A stretch of 64,000 nt of DNA from Nicoliella lavandulae. Lineage in GTDB: Bacteria; Bacillota; Bacilli; Lactobacillales; Lactobacillaceae. The stretch lies in assembly GCF_037546185.1 (NCBI RefSeq), contig NZ_JAWMWH010000001.1, positions 1 to 64,000 of the forward strand. The letters are read 5' to 3'. The position numbers and the translations under genes were made by a program. The notes under the pieces are model-generated. The model was not told the DNA's origin. It ran no database searches and worked only from the letters and a program-made list of their open reading frames with translations. Below are positions 21,291 through 30,022 of this stretch, piece by piece; positions within the stretch are counted from its first letter, which is position 1, and each line of letters begins with the position of its first letter.

Positions 21291-22413
21291 GGGTCACCCG
21301 CTTTATGTTATTGATAATGGCATCTAGAATTCTAGCAGCGGCTTTTCCATCACCGTAGGGGTTTTGGGCCTCAGCCATTTTTTGATAGGCATCTTGATCT
21401 GACAATAGCAAATTCATATTGTCCTTAATTTGTTTAGGATCCGTACCGACTAGTTTAAGGGTCCCAGCAGCTACTCCTTCTGGACGCTCAGTTTCATCCC
21501 GAAGGACCAAAACTGGTTTCCCCAATGAGGGCGCTTCTTCTTGAACACCGCCAGAGTCAGTCATAATAAAGTAACTCCGGGCCGCCATGTTGTGAAAGTC
21601 AACCACCCCTAGTGGATCGATCAAGTGGACACGCGAGTCACCATCAAAACATTCATGGGCCACCTTTTGGACCACTGGACTCAAATGAACGGGATACACG
21701 ACTTCTACATCTGGATATTGGTCTAACACTTTTTTAATCGTATTAAAGGTTCGACGCATTGGCTCACCATGGTTTTCACGACGGTGCATCGTCAACAAAA
21801 TAACCCGGTGATTGGGATCAATATCATTTAATACCGAATGATGGTAATCAGAACTAACGGTTTGTTCCAAAGCATCAATTGCAGTATTACCAGTTACAAA
21901 AATATTTTGGGCCTGGTGATTTTCCTTCAATAAGTTCTGACGACTCAATTGCGTTGGTGCAAAGTACAAGTCTGATAACACGTCCGTCATTTGACGATTC
22001 ATTTCTTCCGGATATGGTGAATATTTATCCCATGTTCTTAACCCAGCCTCAACATGCCCTAATGGCGTTTGATGATAAAAGCTGCTAATTGACGCAGCAA
22101 AAGTTGTGGTGGTATCACCATGCACTAGTATAATATCTGGACTGGCATCCTTAATGATTGGATCTAATCCATTAATAACGGCAGTTGTAATTCCACTAAG
22201 GGTTTGATTGGGTTTCATTACATTTAAATCATAGTCTGGTTGAATATTAAAAACCGTCATTACCTGATCTAGCATTTCACGGTGTTGAGCTGAAACAACC
22301 GTAATTGGTTGAAACTCAGCTGATCGTTTTTTCATTTCTAAAATTATCGGTGCCATCTTAATGGCTTCTGGACGAGTCCCGAAGATGGTCATTACCTTGA
22401 TTGGGGTATTCAT
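21283..22413 (-). CDS. wecB: UDP-N-acetylglucosamine 2-epimerase (non-hydrolysing)
   Basis: Interconverts UDP-GlcNAc and UDP-ManNAc, which supplies ManNAc for teichoic acid linkage units or other wall polymers. The 376 residues match the family. Motifs are FGTRPEAIKMAPI (11-23), HGDTTTTFAASI, HVEAGLRT, TMHRREN and the UDP-binding TDSGGVQEEAPSLGKPVL. Context: upstream of yihY and near tagD, in keeping with a wall polymer function. Confidence 0.94.
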   Translation of the reverse strand: MNTPIKVMTIFGTRPEAIKMAPIILEMKKRSAEFQPITVVSAQHREMLDQVMTVFNIQPDYDLNVMKPNQTLSGITTAVINGLDPIIKDASPDIILVHGDTTTTFAASISSFYHQTPLGHVEAGLRTWDKYSPYPEEMNRQMTDVLSDLYFAPTQLSRQNLLKENHQAQNIFVTGNTAIDALEQTVSSDYHHSVLNDIDPNHRVILLTMHRRENHGEPMRRTFNTIKKVLDQYPDVEVVYPVHLSPVVQKVAHECFDGDSRVHLIDPLGVVDFHNMAARSYFIMTDSGGVQEEAPSLGKPVLVLRDETERPEGVAAGTLKLVGTDPKQIKDNMNLLLSDQDAYQKMAEAQNPYGDGKAAARILDAIINNIKRVTHD

Positions 22414-22572
22414 TCAATATAACCTCCGTTAAATTTATCCATAATATACTAATTATAACAAATTAATTAATCATTGTAGATTTTATAAAATATTCATGAA
22501 TTCTAACTATACTAACAAGTAATTATGATAGAATTGTAAAAGAAAAATCGTTACACCTAAGGAGTAGTTATC

Positions 22573-23511
22573 GTGGAGCAAATCGGATTAATCGTGCCTT
22601 GTTATAACGAAGAAGAATCAATTGATCTCTTCTTTCAGACAACGGATCAAGTTTTTGAACAAATGAATGCGCATCAAAATAAATACGAACCTTACTACCT
22701 ATTTATTGATGATGGTTCATCTGATCAGACCCTAGCTAAAATTAAACAGTTACAAGTGACCCACCCTAAGACCGTGCATTATATTTCATTTTCACGTAAC
22801 TTTGGGAAGGAATCTGCAATGGCAGCCGGTTTACAAAATGTAAAGGGTGACTACGTTGCCATTATGGATGTTGATTTACAAGATCCACCTTCACTATTAC
22901 CTAAAATGCTTAAAATCATTACCACCGAAGATTACGACTGTGTCGGCTGTGTGCAAACCAGTCGCAAGCAAAATCCAATTCGGGCCTTTTTGTCGGCTAG
23001 TTTTTACCGGGTCATTAATTGGATTTCTGCCGTGCACATTAAGCCTAACGTTCGTGATTATCGATTAATGAGTCGACAATATGTTGACAGCGTTTTAAAG
23101 CTAACTGAGTACAATCGTTTTACCAAGGGAATCTTCAGTTGGGTTGGGTTTAAAACCAAGTATTTGGAATATGAAGGCGTGCCAAGAGCTGCTGGACAAA
23201 CCCACTGGTCAATGTATCAACTACTTAGTTATTCCTTTGAAGGCATCGTTGATTTCTCTGATGCGCCACTTAAAATTGCTACTTTCGTGGGCCTTTTTTC
23301 ATGTTTAATATCTATCATTGGTCTGATCTTTGTAATTGTCAGAGCTCTTTTCTTCGGGGGTTCCGTTTCTGGCTGGCCATCTATGGTCTCAGTCATTTTA
23401 TTAATCGGCGGAATCCAGCTCTTTTGCTTAGGGTTAGTCGGTAATTACATTGGTAAAATTTATTTAGAAACCAAAAACCGACCAAAATATATTGTAAAAG
23501 AAAAGAAGTAG
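22573..23511 (+). CDS. GT2 polyprenyl-phosphate glycosyltransferase (GtrB-like)
   Basis: A 312-residue family 2 glycosyltransferase of the dolichol-phosphate-mannose/GtrB group. It transfers a hexose to undecaprenyl phosphate on the cytoplasmic face. Donor and metal motifs are PCYNEEES (9-16), DDGSSDQT and MDVDLQDP. Two membrane helices lie at the C-terminus (~235-295). The start is GTG with AAGGAG 8 nt upstream. The GtrA-like gene follows after 5 nt, forming the classical GtrB-GtrA pair. The acceptor polymer is unknown. Confidence 0.9.
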   Translation: MEQIGLIVPCYNEEESIDLFFQTTDQVFEQMNAHQNKYEPYYLFIDDGSSDQTLAKIKQLQVTHPKTVHYISFSRNFGKESAMAAGLQNVKGDYVAIMDVDLQDPPSLLPKMLKIITTEDYDCVGCVQTSRKQNPIRAFLSASFYRVINWISAVHIKPNVRDYRLMSRQYVDSVLKLTEYNRFTKGIFSWVGFKTKYLEYEGVPRAAGQTHWSMYQLLSYSFEGIVDFSDAPLKIATFVGLFSCLISIIGLIFVIVRALFFGGSVSGWPSMVSVILLIGGIQLFCLGLVGNYIGKIYLETKNRPKYIVKEKK

Positions 23512-23516
23512 GTACT

Positions 23517-23951
23517 ATGATTAAAAATATATACAGAAAAAATAAAGAAGTAATTGATTACCTGTTTTGGGGTGTATTAACCACCGTGCTTAATTACATT
23601 TTATTATTAATTTTGTATAAAGCACCAATTACAGGTCAACAAATCAATAACTCTGGGTTTTGGCTTAATTTCTATAATACACTGGTGGGCATTATTTGTA
23701 CGATTTTTGCCTTTGTTACTAACCGAAAATTCGTTTTTCATTCCAAAAGTACTGGCCTAAAAAATTACCTAACTGAATTAGGCATTTTCTTCCCCGGGCG
23801 ATTAGGATCCATTTTCATGGAAGATGTTATCATGTCCATCGGGCATGTTTACTTTGGTATCTCAGTCATGATTATGAAGATTATTGGTGAGGTCTTTGTT
23901 ATTGTTTTTAACTATGTCTGGTCTAAATTTGCCGTCTTTAGAAAAAGATAG
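23517..23951 (+). CDS. GtrA family membrane protein
   Basis: A 144-residue protein with four membrane segments, including YLFWGVLTTVLNYILLL and FAFVTNRKFVFHS, the GtrA hallmark. It is thought to flip undecaprenyl-phosphate-linked sugar or otherwise assist the GtrB partner directly upstream. The third enzyme that would use the flipped sugar is not in the window. Confidence 0.88.
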   Translation: MIKNIYRKNKEVIDYLFWGVLTTVLNYILLLILYKAPITGQQINNSGFWLNFYNTLVGIICTIFAFVTNRKFVFHSKSTGLKNYLTELGIFFPGRLGSIFMEDVIMSIGHVYFGISVMIMKIIGEVFVIVFNYVWSKFAVFRKR

Positions 23952-24015
23952 CAAAAAGGACTAATTTAGTGTAGACTAGTCTAGTTATAACAATTTATGC
24001 TTAGGGGGAATCAAT

Positions 24016-24894
24016 GTGCACACTATTGCATTATTAATTGGATTAGGTCCACTTTTTGGGTGGGGACTATTTCCCACCATCGCATCTAAAATTGGTGGAA
24101 AACCCAATAACCAAATTTTAGGAACTACGATTGGAACATTATTTCTCGCAATCTTATTTGCAGTCGTCAGACAGCTAGAAATTCCAACTGGTGGCGCTTT
24201 TATCCTTGCGATGCTATCTGGAATTGGCTGGGACTTTGGTCAAATTTTAGCTTTTAAGTCTTACCAGCTAATTGGTTCATCTCGAACCATGCCAATTACA
24301 ACGGCACTCCAATTAGTTGTAACTTCACTATGGGGCGTTTTTGCATTAGGCAATTGGCCATTATTAAATCAAAAATTAATTGGTTTAGCTGCATTAGTCG
24401 TTATCATTATTGGAGCTGTTATGACTTCATGGCAGGAATCAAAAGATCAAGCTAGCTCTAAAGATTTAGGTAAAGCCACCCTCTTGTTAGTAATTGGAGT
24501 CTTTGGTTATTGGTCTTACTCTGCTGCTCCACAAGCAGCCCATATTGATGGTGTACATGCATTCTTACCACAAGCAATTGGAATGGTCATTGGAGCAATC
24601 TTATATAACCTATTCACCATTAAAAAAGAAAATGTATTTAAGGAAAAAGTCTCATACATGCAAATTTTCGCTGGTTTCTTCTTCGGATTCGCAGCGTTAA
24701 CTTACTTAGTATCTGCTCAACCCGATATGAATGGATTAGCAACTGGGTTTGTCCTATCACAAACTTCAGTTATTGTTGCTACCATTACGGGAATTTTCTT
24801 CTTAAATGAACGTAAAACAACAAAGGAACTTATCGTTACGGTAATTGGATTAATTATTATTCTAGTGGCCGCAACTGTAACTGCATTTCTATAA
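24016..24894 (+). CDS. GRP family sugar uptake protein (RbsU/GlcU-like)
   Basis: A 292-residue, roughly ten-helix transporter of the glucose/ribose porter family within the drug/metabolite superfamily. The N-terminal GWGLFPTIASKIGGKPNNQ and the C-terminal FFLNERKTTKELIVTVIG are typical. Substrate (ribose or glucose) cannot be decided from sequence, and no ribose kinase or glucose dehydrogenase gene is adjacent. The start is GTG with AGGGGGA at 6 nt. It ends at a strong terminator. Confidence 0.82.
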   Translation: MHTIALLIGLGPLFGWGLFPTIASKIGGKPNNQILGTTIGTLFLAILFAVVRQLEIPTGGAFILAMLSGIGWDFGQILAFKSYQLIGSSRTMPITTALQLVVTSLWGVFALGNWPLLNQKLIGLAALVVIIIGAVMTSWQESKDQASSKDLGKATLLLVIGVFGYWSYSAAPQAAHIDGVHAFLPQAIGMVIGAILYNLFTIKKENVFKEKVSYMQIFAGFFFGFAALTYLVSAQPDMNGLATGFVLSQTSVIVATITGIFFLNERKTTKELIVTVIGLIIILVAATVTAFL

Positions 24895-24901
24895 AAAACA
24901 A

Positions 24902-24937
24902 AACGGACTAGTTAAATTGACTAGTCCGTTTTTATAT
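24902..24937 (+). terminator. terminator of the sugar uptake gene
   Basis: ACGGACTAGT / ACTAGTCCGT, a 10-bp perfect stem with a 7-nt loop followed by TTTTTAT, directly after the stop codon. Confidence 0.9.
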
Positions 24938-24955
24938 TCAAAAATAAAGCTAATT

Positions 24956-24992
24956 AAAAAGGGATTTCAGCTAAGCCAGAAATCCCTTTTTT
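24956..24992 (-). terminator. terminator of the pst operon
   Basis: AAAAAGGGATTTC / GAAATCCCTTTTTT with a 10-nt loop, ending 3 nt before the response regulator stop codon. It is symmetrical with A-run and T-run and may work in both directions. Confidence 0.9.
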
Positions 24993-24994
24993 AT

Positions 24995-25714
24995 CTATTC
25001 AAATTGGTATCCGAAACCACGAATCGTCTTTATTTTAGCTTCATCATTTGCCAGAGTCTTTAACTTATCCCGCAAGTGACTAATATGCATATCAACAATT
25101 CGTGAGGAGATGTATGAAAATTCATCTTGTTCTGAACCCCATACTCCATTATAAATTTTTTCACGACTTAGCACCATTCCACTATGACGGATCAAATAAT
25201 TCATTAAGTAAAACTCTTTTGGCGTTAACTTCATATTATCATCATAGTATTTCACTTGAAAATGCTTCAAATCAACTGTGAAATTTTTGTACTTAATCAA
25301 ATTATCGTGTTTGCTAACTTTGGACTCATTAGAATTACTATTAGCCTGTTCATAAACCCAATTCTTTTGCTCAATTCTTAAGATAATGCCTAATCCTTCA
25401 GCAGGATTGACAATGTAATCATCCAAATGAGCTTCAAATATCGCCTGTTCATGATCAGGATGGTATTCCTTTTCAATAGTAATAATGGGTCCATTGAACG
25501 TCCGTCGAACCGATTTTAACGTTTTCATGGACTCACTAAAAGACTTTGATAATCCTAAATCCCAAATAACGCCAACAATCTTAGAGTTATTTAGGTAGCT
25601 ATCAATGTCAGCAACATTGGTAAAGTTATTAATGAAAAAGCCACGATTATTTCCAGCAGCATTGATTTTCATGGCTAATTTCAAATGATTAGTTACTAAT
25701 AAAATCGTGTTCAT
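24995..25714 (-). CDS. PhoP-like OmpR-family response regulator with degenerate receiver
   Basis: A 239-residue protein. The C-terminal winged helix (from ~140) is well preserved: LTPKEFYLMNYLIRHSG, VLSREKIYNGVWG, RIVDMHISHLRDKL and IKTIRGFGYQFE. The N-terminal receiver is degraded. The acidic pair that binds Mg2+ is T8-N9-H10, and the conserved lysine near 103 is replaced (DYIVNP). An aspartate (D52 in WDLGLS) remains at the phosphorylation site. No histidine kinase is adjacent. It is the last gene after phoU, 59 nt downstream, and is the obvious candidate to bind the PhoP-like boxes before pstS. Phosphorylation-independent control is inferred. Confidence 0.85.
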   Translation of the reverse strand: MNTILLVTNHLKLAMKINAAGNNRGFFINNFTNVADIDSYLNNSKIVGVIWDLGLSKSFSESMKTLKSVRRTFNGPIITIEKEYHPDHEQAIFEAHLDDYIVNPAEGLGIILRIEQKNWVYEQANSNSNESKVSKHDNLIKYKNFTVDLKHFQVKYYDDNMKLTPKEFYLMNYLIRHSGMVLSREKIYNGVWGSEQDEFSYISSRIVDMHISHLRDKLKTLANDEAKIKTIRGFGYQFE

Positions 25715-25735
25715 GATTCCACCCCAAAGTTAGAT

Positions 25736-25770
25736 TATTTAAAACGCTTGATAATTAATGGTTTTAAATA
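25736..25770 (-). other. hairpin between phoU and the response regulator
   Basis: A 10-bp perfect inverted repeat, TATTTAAAAC / GTTTTAAATA, with a 15-nt loop, in the 59-nt gap. The stem is A/T rich and has no clear T-run. It could be a weak attenuator or mRNA stability element lowering regulator expression relative to phoU. Confidence 0.4.
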
Positions 25771-25773
25771 GTT

Positions 25774-26511
25774 TTACTTTTCGGTGTTGTTAGAATCGGC
25801 CATTTCTTTCTTTTCAGTCTTAAGTTCATTTTTAATTAAATCTGGTTCAATTTTTCCAGGATTTAATTCAGTTAGCTTACCAGAATGGTTGTAAACCACC
25901 CATTCATCTAAGTTAACGATGTGATCACCAATTCGTTCCAATAATCGAACTACTAGTAAGTAACTAGCAGCAGAAGGAATCTTTTTGGTATCCTTTTCAA
26001 TTTCAGCAATAATTAAGTTCCGACATTCAACGAAATACTTATCAATTGTTAAATCATCTTGTGCAATTAACTTAGCAGCAGATTCATTTTCATGAAGATA
26101 AGCATCTAATGTTGCTTCAAGCATTTCACGAATCTTAAGAGTCATCTTAGAGATAATGTGATCAACATCCGTTAATTTTTGTTTCTTCTTCATCCGTAAT
26201 GTTTCTTGAGCAATTGAACTTGCGTGATCACCAATTCGTTCTAGGTCAGAACTAGCTTTTAAGATACAAATAATTTGTCTGAAATATGCAGCCACTGGTT
26301 GTTGTAAGGCAATTAGGTTAAGTGCTTCTTTTTCAAGGTCCACTTCTTCAGTATTAACCCGTGAGTCATCGCTAACAATCTTCTTTGCTTCTGACTTATC
26401 ATGTTGTAAAAATGTCGTTGAAGCTTGGTAGATTTGCTCACTAACGTTAATCCCCATATTCATGAAAGTACTTTGTAGCTTCTTTAATTGTTCAATAAAA
26501 TCATCGTGCAT
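25774..26511 (-). CDS. phoU: phosphate transport regulator PhoU
   Basis: A 245-residue protein of two PhoU three-helix domains, each with the metal-binding E/D pattern (SSDLERIGDHASSIA and VVRLLERIGDHIVNLDEW). PhoU damps PstSCAB transport and normally signals phosphate sufficiency to the PhoR kinase, which is missing here. It lies 12 nt after the second pstB. The C-terminal tail (~residues 215-245) is charged and extends past the usual domain. Confidence 0.95.
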   Translation of the reverse strand: MHDDFIEQLKKLQSTFMNMGINVSEQIYQASTTFLQHDKSEAKKIVSDDSRVNTEEVDLEKEALNLIALQQPVAAYFRQIICILKASSDLERIGDHASSIAQETLRMKKKQKLTDVDHIISKMTLKIREMLEATLDAYLHENESAAKLIAQDDLTIDKYFVECRNLIIAEIEKDTKKIPSAASYLLVVRLLERIGDHIVNLDEWVVYNHSGKLTELNPGKIEPDLIKNELKTEKKEMADSNNTEK

Positions 26512-26523
26512 AATATTTTCCCC

Positions 26524-27288
26524 CTAACCAAATTTACCGTTTAGATAATCGTTTGTTTCTTTTTCCCGTGGATTGATGAAGATATCCTTAGTCGGACCAG
26601 CTTCGATCAATTTTCCATCCAATAAGAACGCTGTTTGGTCAGAAATACGAGATGCTTGTTGCATATTATGGGTAACTATTATAATAGTATAGTCTTTTTT
26701 GATTGAAAGCAACGTGTTTTCAATTGCATAACTAGAAATTGGATCCAACGCACTCGTTGGTTCATCTAATAGGATGATTTCTGGCTTAACTGCCAACACC
26801 CGTGCAATACAAATTCTTTGTTGTTGACCACCTGAAAATGATAACGCACTGTCATTTAAGTTGTCTTTTACTTCATCCCAAACGGCAGCTTGTTTTAAAC
26901 TAGTTTCCACAATTTCATCCATTTCCGCTTTAGAAACTTTATTGCGTCCAGCTAGTTTAACTCCATAAGCTACATTTTCGTAAACGGAAAATGGAAACGG
27001 ATTTGGTTGTTGGAATACCATTCCCACTTTCGTTCTTAAGGCAGTAATATCAACATCTGGTGCATAGATATCTTTCTTGTCCAACTTAATGCTACCAGTA
27101 ACCGTCACGTTTGGAACTAAGTCGTTAATCCGATTTAAGCATCTAAGGTAAGTCGACTTACCGGATCCAGATGGTCCAATCAGTGCTGTAATTTCGTTCT
27201 TTTTAAAATCTAAATTGACACCGTGTAAAGCCTCTTTTTCTCCGTAATAGAGGCGAACGTTTTCTGAAGTAATAATTTTATCCGTCAT
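26524..27288 (-). CDS. pstB: phosphate ABC transporter ATP-binding protein PstB (second copy)
   Basis: A 254-residue ABC ATPase: Walker A GPSGSGKST (38-46), Q-loop MVFQQPNPFPFSVYENVAYG, signature LSFSGGQQQR, Walker B IILLDEPTSALDP and the H-loop THNMQQA. The ATG at 27288 is preferred, with GGGGG 8 nt upstream. A longer frame from 27423 would overlap the first pstB by over 100 nt. It is closely related to the preceding PstB, reflecting an old tandem duplication seen in other lactobacilli. Confidence 0.94.
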   Translation of the reverse strand: MTDKIITSENVRLYYGEKEALHGVNLDFKKNEITALIGPSGSGKSTYLRCLNRINDLVPNVTVTGSIKLDKKDIYAPDVDITALRTKVGMVFQQPNPFPFSVYENVAYGVKLAGRNKVSKAEMDEIVETSLKQAAVWDEVKDNLNDSALSFSGGQQQRICIARVLAVKPEIILLDEPTSALDPISSYAIENTLLSIKKDYTIIIVTHNMQQASRISDQTAFLLDGKLIEAGPTKDIFINPREKETNDYLNGKFG

Positions 27289-27304
27289 TGATTCAACCCC
27301 CATT

Positions 27305-28105
27305 TTAACCGAAGTTCCCAGAAATGTAGTCTTCTGTGGCTTTAACATGTGGATTAGTAAAAATCCGTTCAGTCCGATCGAACTCAAGGGCATGCCCCAA
27401 GTGGAAGAAGCAAGTGTAGTCACTGATTCGAGAAGCTTGTTGCATGTTATGAGTCACAATAATGATCGTGTAATCTTTCTTCAATTGATTAAGCGTATTT
27501 TCGATATTTTTAGTTGAAATTGGATCCAACGCACTGGCTGGTTCATCCATTAATAAAATATCTGGCTTCATTGCAATTGCCCGAGCAATACATAATCTTT
27601 GGGCTTGCCCACCTGATAGAGAAAGAGCACTAGTATCTAAACGGTCTTTTACTTCATCCCATAGGGAGGCACCCTTTAGACTTTCTTCAACTCGTTTATC
27701 TAATTCGGCCTTATCTTTGATACCATGTTGTTTTAAAGCAAAGGTAATGTTTTCACGAATAGACTTGGCAAATGGATTGGGACGTTGGAATACCATTCCA
27801 ATATGACTTCTAACTTCATACACATTAACATCAGAAGAGTTAATGTCCGTTCCACGGTACAAAATTTGACCAGTTACTCGGGCTACATCATCGTTCATCC
27901 GGTTAAGACATCTTAAATAAGTTGACTTACCAGACCCAGAAGCTCCGATCAAAGCCGTAATTTTGTTTCTAGAAAATGATAAATTGCCATCATGAAAGGC
28001 ATGGTTATCACCATAGTATACTTGAATATCTTTAGTTACTAGCGCTTTTTCTTCATCAAAAGAAGCGAAGTAGGTATCATTAAAATCATAGTTATTAAGT
28101 GCCAC
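27305..28105 (-). CDS. pstB: phosphate ABC transporter ATP-binding protein PstB (first copy)
   Basis: A 266-residue ABC ATPase with Walker A GASGSGKST (54-62), Q-loop MVFQRPNPFAKSIREN, signature LSLSGGQAQR and Walker B ILLMDEPASALDP. It has about 20 extra N-terminal residues compared with the second copy. The start is GTG with AAGGAG upstream. It lies 19 nt after pstA and 16 nt before the second copy. Either a heterodimer or alternative homodimers are possible. Confidence 0.94.
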   Translation of the reverse strand: MALNNYDFNDTYFASFDEEKALVTKDIQVYYGDNHAFHDGNLSFSRNKITALIGASGSGKSTYLRCLNRMNDDVARVTGQILYRGTDINSSDVNVYEVRSHIGMVFQRPNPFAKSIRENITFALKQHGIKDKAELDKRVEESLKGASLWDEVKDRLDTSALSLSGGQAQRLCIARAIAMKPDILLMDEPASALDPISTKNIENTLNQLKKDYTIIIVTHNMQQASRISDYTCFFHLGHALEFDRTERIFTNPHVKATEDYISGNFG

Positions 28106-28124
28106 AATAATTCTCCTTCACTGA

Positions 28125-29012
28125 TTACTTACTAGCAGTCATTTTATCGTAAAGACGTTTTCCAAGCCAGTGAGCTCCCAAGTTAAAGATCAAAATAACG
28201 ATAATCAATACCGCAGATGATCCACTTGAAATTGCACTTGCGTCAGGAGTAACCCCTTCTGTATTAACTTTCCAAATGTGAACCGCTAGCGTTTCAGCAG
28301 GCCGCATTGGGTTCAAGAAACTAGCGGAATTAAATGGATTAAAGTCACCATAGTTAATGGTAGGAGCACTTTCACCAGCAGTGTAAATTAAAGCAGCGGC
28401 TTCACCAAATACCCGTCCAGCACTAAGAATAATTCCAGTAATAATTCCAGGGATGGCAATTGGAAAGATAATGCCAGTGATGGTCTTCCATCTTGAAAGC
28501 CCAAGTGAAGCACCAGCTTGACGTTGTAAATCAGGTACTGATTCAAGTGATTCTTGAATGCTCCGGGTCAATAATGGAAGGTTAAAGAACGTTAATGCAA
28601 TGGCTCCAGATAAAATTGAGAACCCTAATTGTAACTTAATAACGAATAATAGATAACAGAATAAACCAACAATAATTGATGGAAGTGAGCTAAGCACTTC
28701 GATCGTGGTTTGGATTAAATTTGTAAACCAATTTTTAGGTGCATATTCAGCTAAATAAATTCCAGATCCTAAAGCAATTGGGAATGAGATAATTAAAGTT
28801 AAAATTAATAAATAAAGCGAGTTAAACAATTGGTCACGAATTCCACCACCAGCAGAAAATGACTGTGAAACAGAAGTCAAGAAATGCCAAGAAATGTGTG
28901 GAACCCCAGTTACTAAGATAAAGCCAATCAATAAGGCTAAGATAATCACAACGATTGATACTAATACATATATTACAGCATTAGCAATCTTATCAGCTAA
29001 TTTTGGATTCAT
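28125..29012 (-). CDS. pstA: phosphate ABC transporter permease PstA
   Basis: A 295-residue permease with six membrane segments and the cytoplasmic EAA loop (RQAGASLGLSRWKTITGIIFP) that contacts PstB. Its ATG overlaps the pstC stop codon in the arrangement TAATG, giving translational coupling and equal amounts of the two channel subunits. Confidence 0.95.
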   Translation of the reverse strand: MNPKLADKIANAVIYVLVSIVVIILALLIGFILVTGVPHISWHFLTSVSQSFSAGGGIRDQLFNSLYLLILTLIISFPIALGSGIYLAEYAPKNWFTNLIQTTIEVLSSLPSIIVGLFCYLLFVIKLQLGFSILSGAIALTFFNLPLLTRSIQESLESVPDLQRQAGASLGLSRWKTITGIIFPIAIPGIITGIILSAGRVFGEAAALIYTAGESAPTINYGDFNPFNSASFLNPMRPAETLAVHIWKVNTEGVTPDASAISSGSSAVLIIVILIFNLGAHWLGKRLYDKMTASK

Positions 29013-29935
29013 TATTTATTCAGGTCTCCCTTCGAACCGATGAACTTAACAGCAATATTAAATACCAATGACATTAACAATAGGATCAATGCTAATGACC
29101 ATAGCGCATTATTTGGTAGTGAGCCCATAACCGTATTACCAATTCCAGTAGTCAATTGACTAGTCAAAGTAGCAGCTAGTGTCAATAGACTCTTTGGTAA
29201 CAAGGTAGCGTTCCCGATAACCATTTGAACCGCAAGTGCTTCCCCGAAGGCCCGTGCCATTCCAAAAATAATTGCAGTTAAGATTCCTGGGGTAGCAGCC
29301 CGTAAGATTACCTTGTAAATCGTTTGCCAACGGGTAGCCCCTAATGCTAATGAAGCTTCTAGATAGTAGTGAGGCACTGCCTTTAAACTATCAACGGTCA
29401 ATGAAGTAATCGTTGGTAGCACCATTACGAATAGCACAATCGTCCCAGATAAAATCCCGAATCCAGTTCCACCGTAGATACCACGAATAAATGGCACTAC
29501 TAATGTTAAACCAATGTAACCATAAACAACTGATGGAATCCCAACTAATAATTCAATAATTGCTTGTAAGAATCCTTTTCCACGCTTAGGTGAAATGATC
29601 GTCATGAATAATGCAATCGCAATTGCAAATGGCGTTGCAACTAATGCTGATAAAATCGTTACTGCAAATGAGGTAACGATCATTGGTAATGCTCCAACTT
29701 CTGGATTGCCATGTGCATCTACGGTTCCAGGACTCCAGTTAGTTCCAGAAAGAAACGACCACAAATTAACGTGATTAGTAGTAAAAGTAGCCATCCCGAA
29801 TGAGATAATGAAGTATAAAACTAATAAGACTAATAGCATAATTGCAACAATACAAGTATAACTAATGATTTTACCGAATGTTTCTTGCTTGGTCTCTTTA
29901 GAAGGCTTCATTAATTTTGCTTTAATTTGATCCAT
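29012..29935 (-). CDS. pstC: phosphate ABC transporter permease PstC
   Basis: A 307-residue permease with a cytoplasmic N-terminal stretch (~25 residues), six membrane segments and the EAA loop LEASLALGATRWQTIYKVIL. It partners PstA in the membrane channel of the high-affinity phosphate importer. It is 87 nt downstream of pstS, a gap that can allow higher expression of the binding protein. Confidence 0.95.
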   Translation of the reverse strand: MDQIKAKLMKPSKETKQETFGKIISYTCIVAIMLLVLLVLYFIISFGMATFTTNHVNLWSFLSGTNWSPGTVDAHGNPEVGALPMIVTSFAVTILSALVATPFAIAIALFMTIISPKRGKGFLQAIIELLVGIPSVVYGYIGLTLVVPFIRGIYGGTGFGILSGTIVLFVMVLPTITSLTVDSLKAVPHYYLEASLALGATRWQTIYKVILRAATPGILTAIIFGMARAFGEALAVQMVIGNATLLPKSLLTLAATLTSQLTTGIGNTVMGSLPNNALWSLALILLLMSLVFNIAVKFIGSKGDLNK

Positions 29936-30022
29936 TTAATTTAATCCCCCGTTAAATAGAAAGAACTGGATTCTGTACATACGTACGTTCTCCAGCTCAA
30001 CTATTAATAAAAATTGTTATTA

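Noticed and set aside
26524..27423. Longer reading of the second PstB (299 residues)
   Set aside because: The extra N-terminus overlaps the first pstB in another frame. The ATG at 27288 has a proper ribosome binding site and matches family length.
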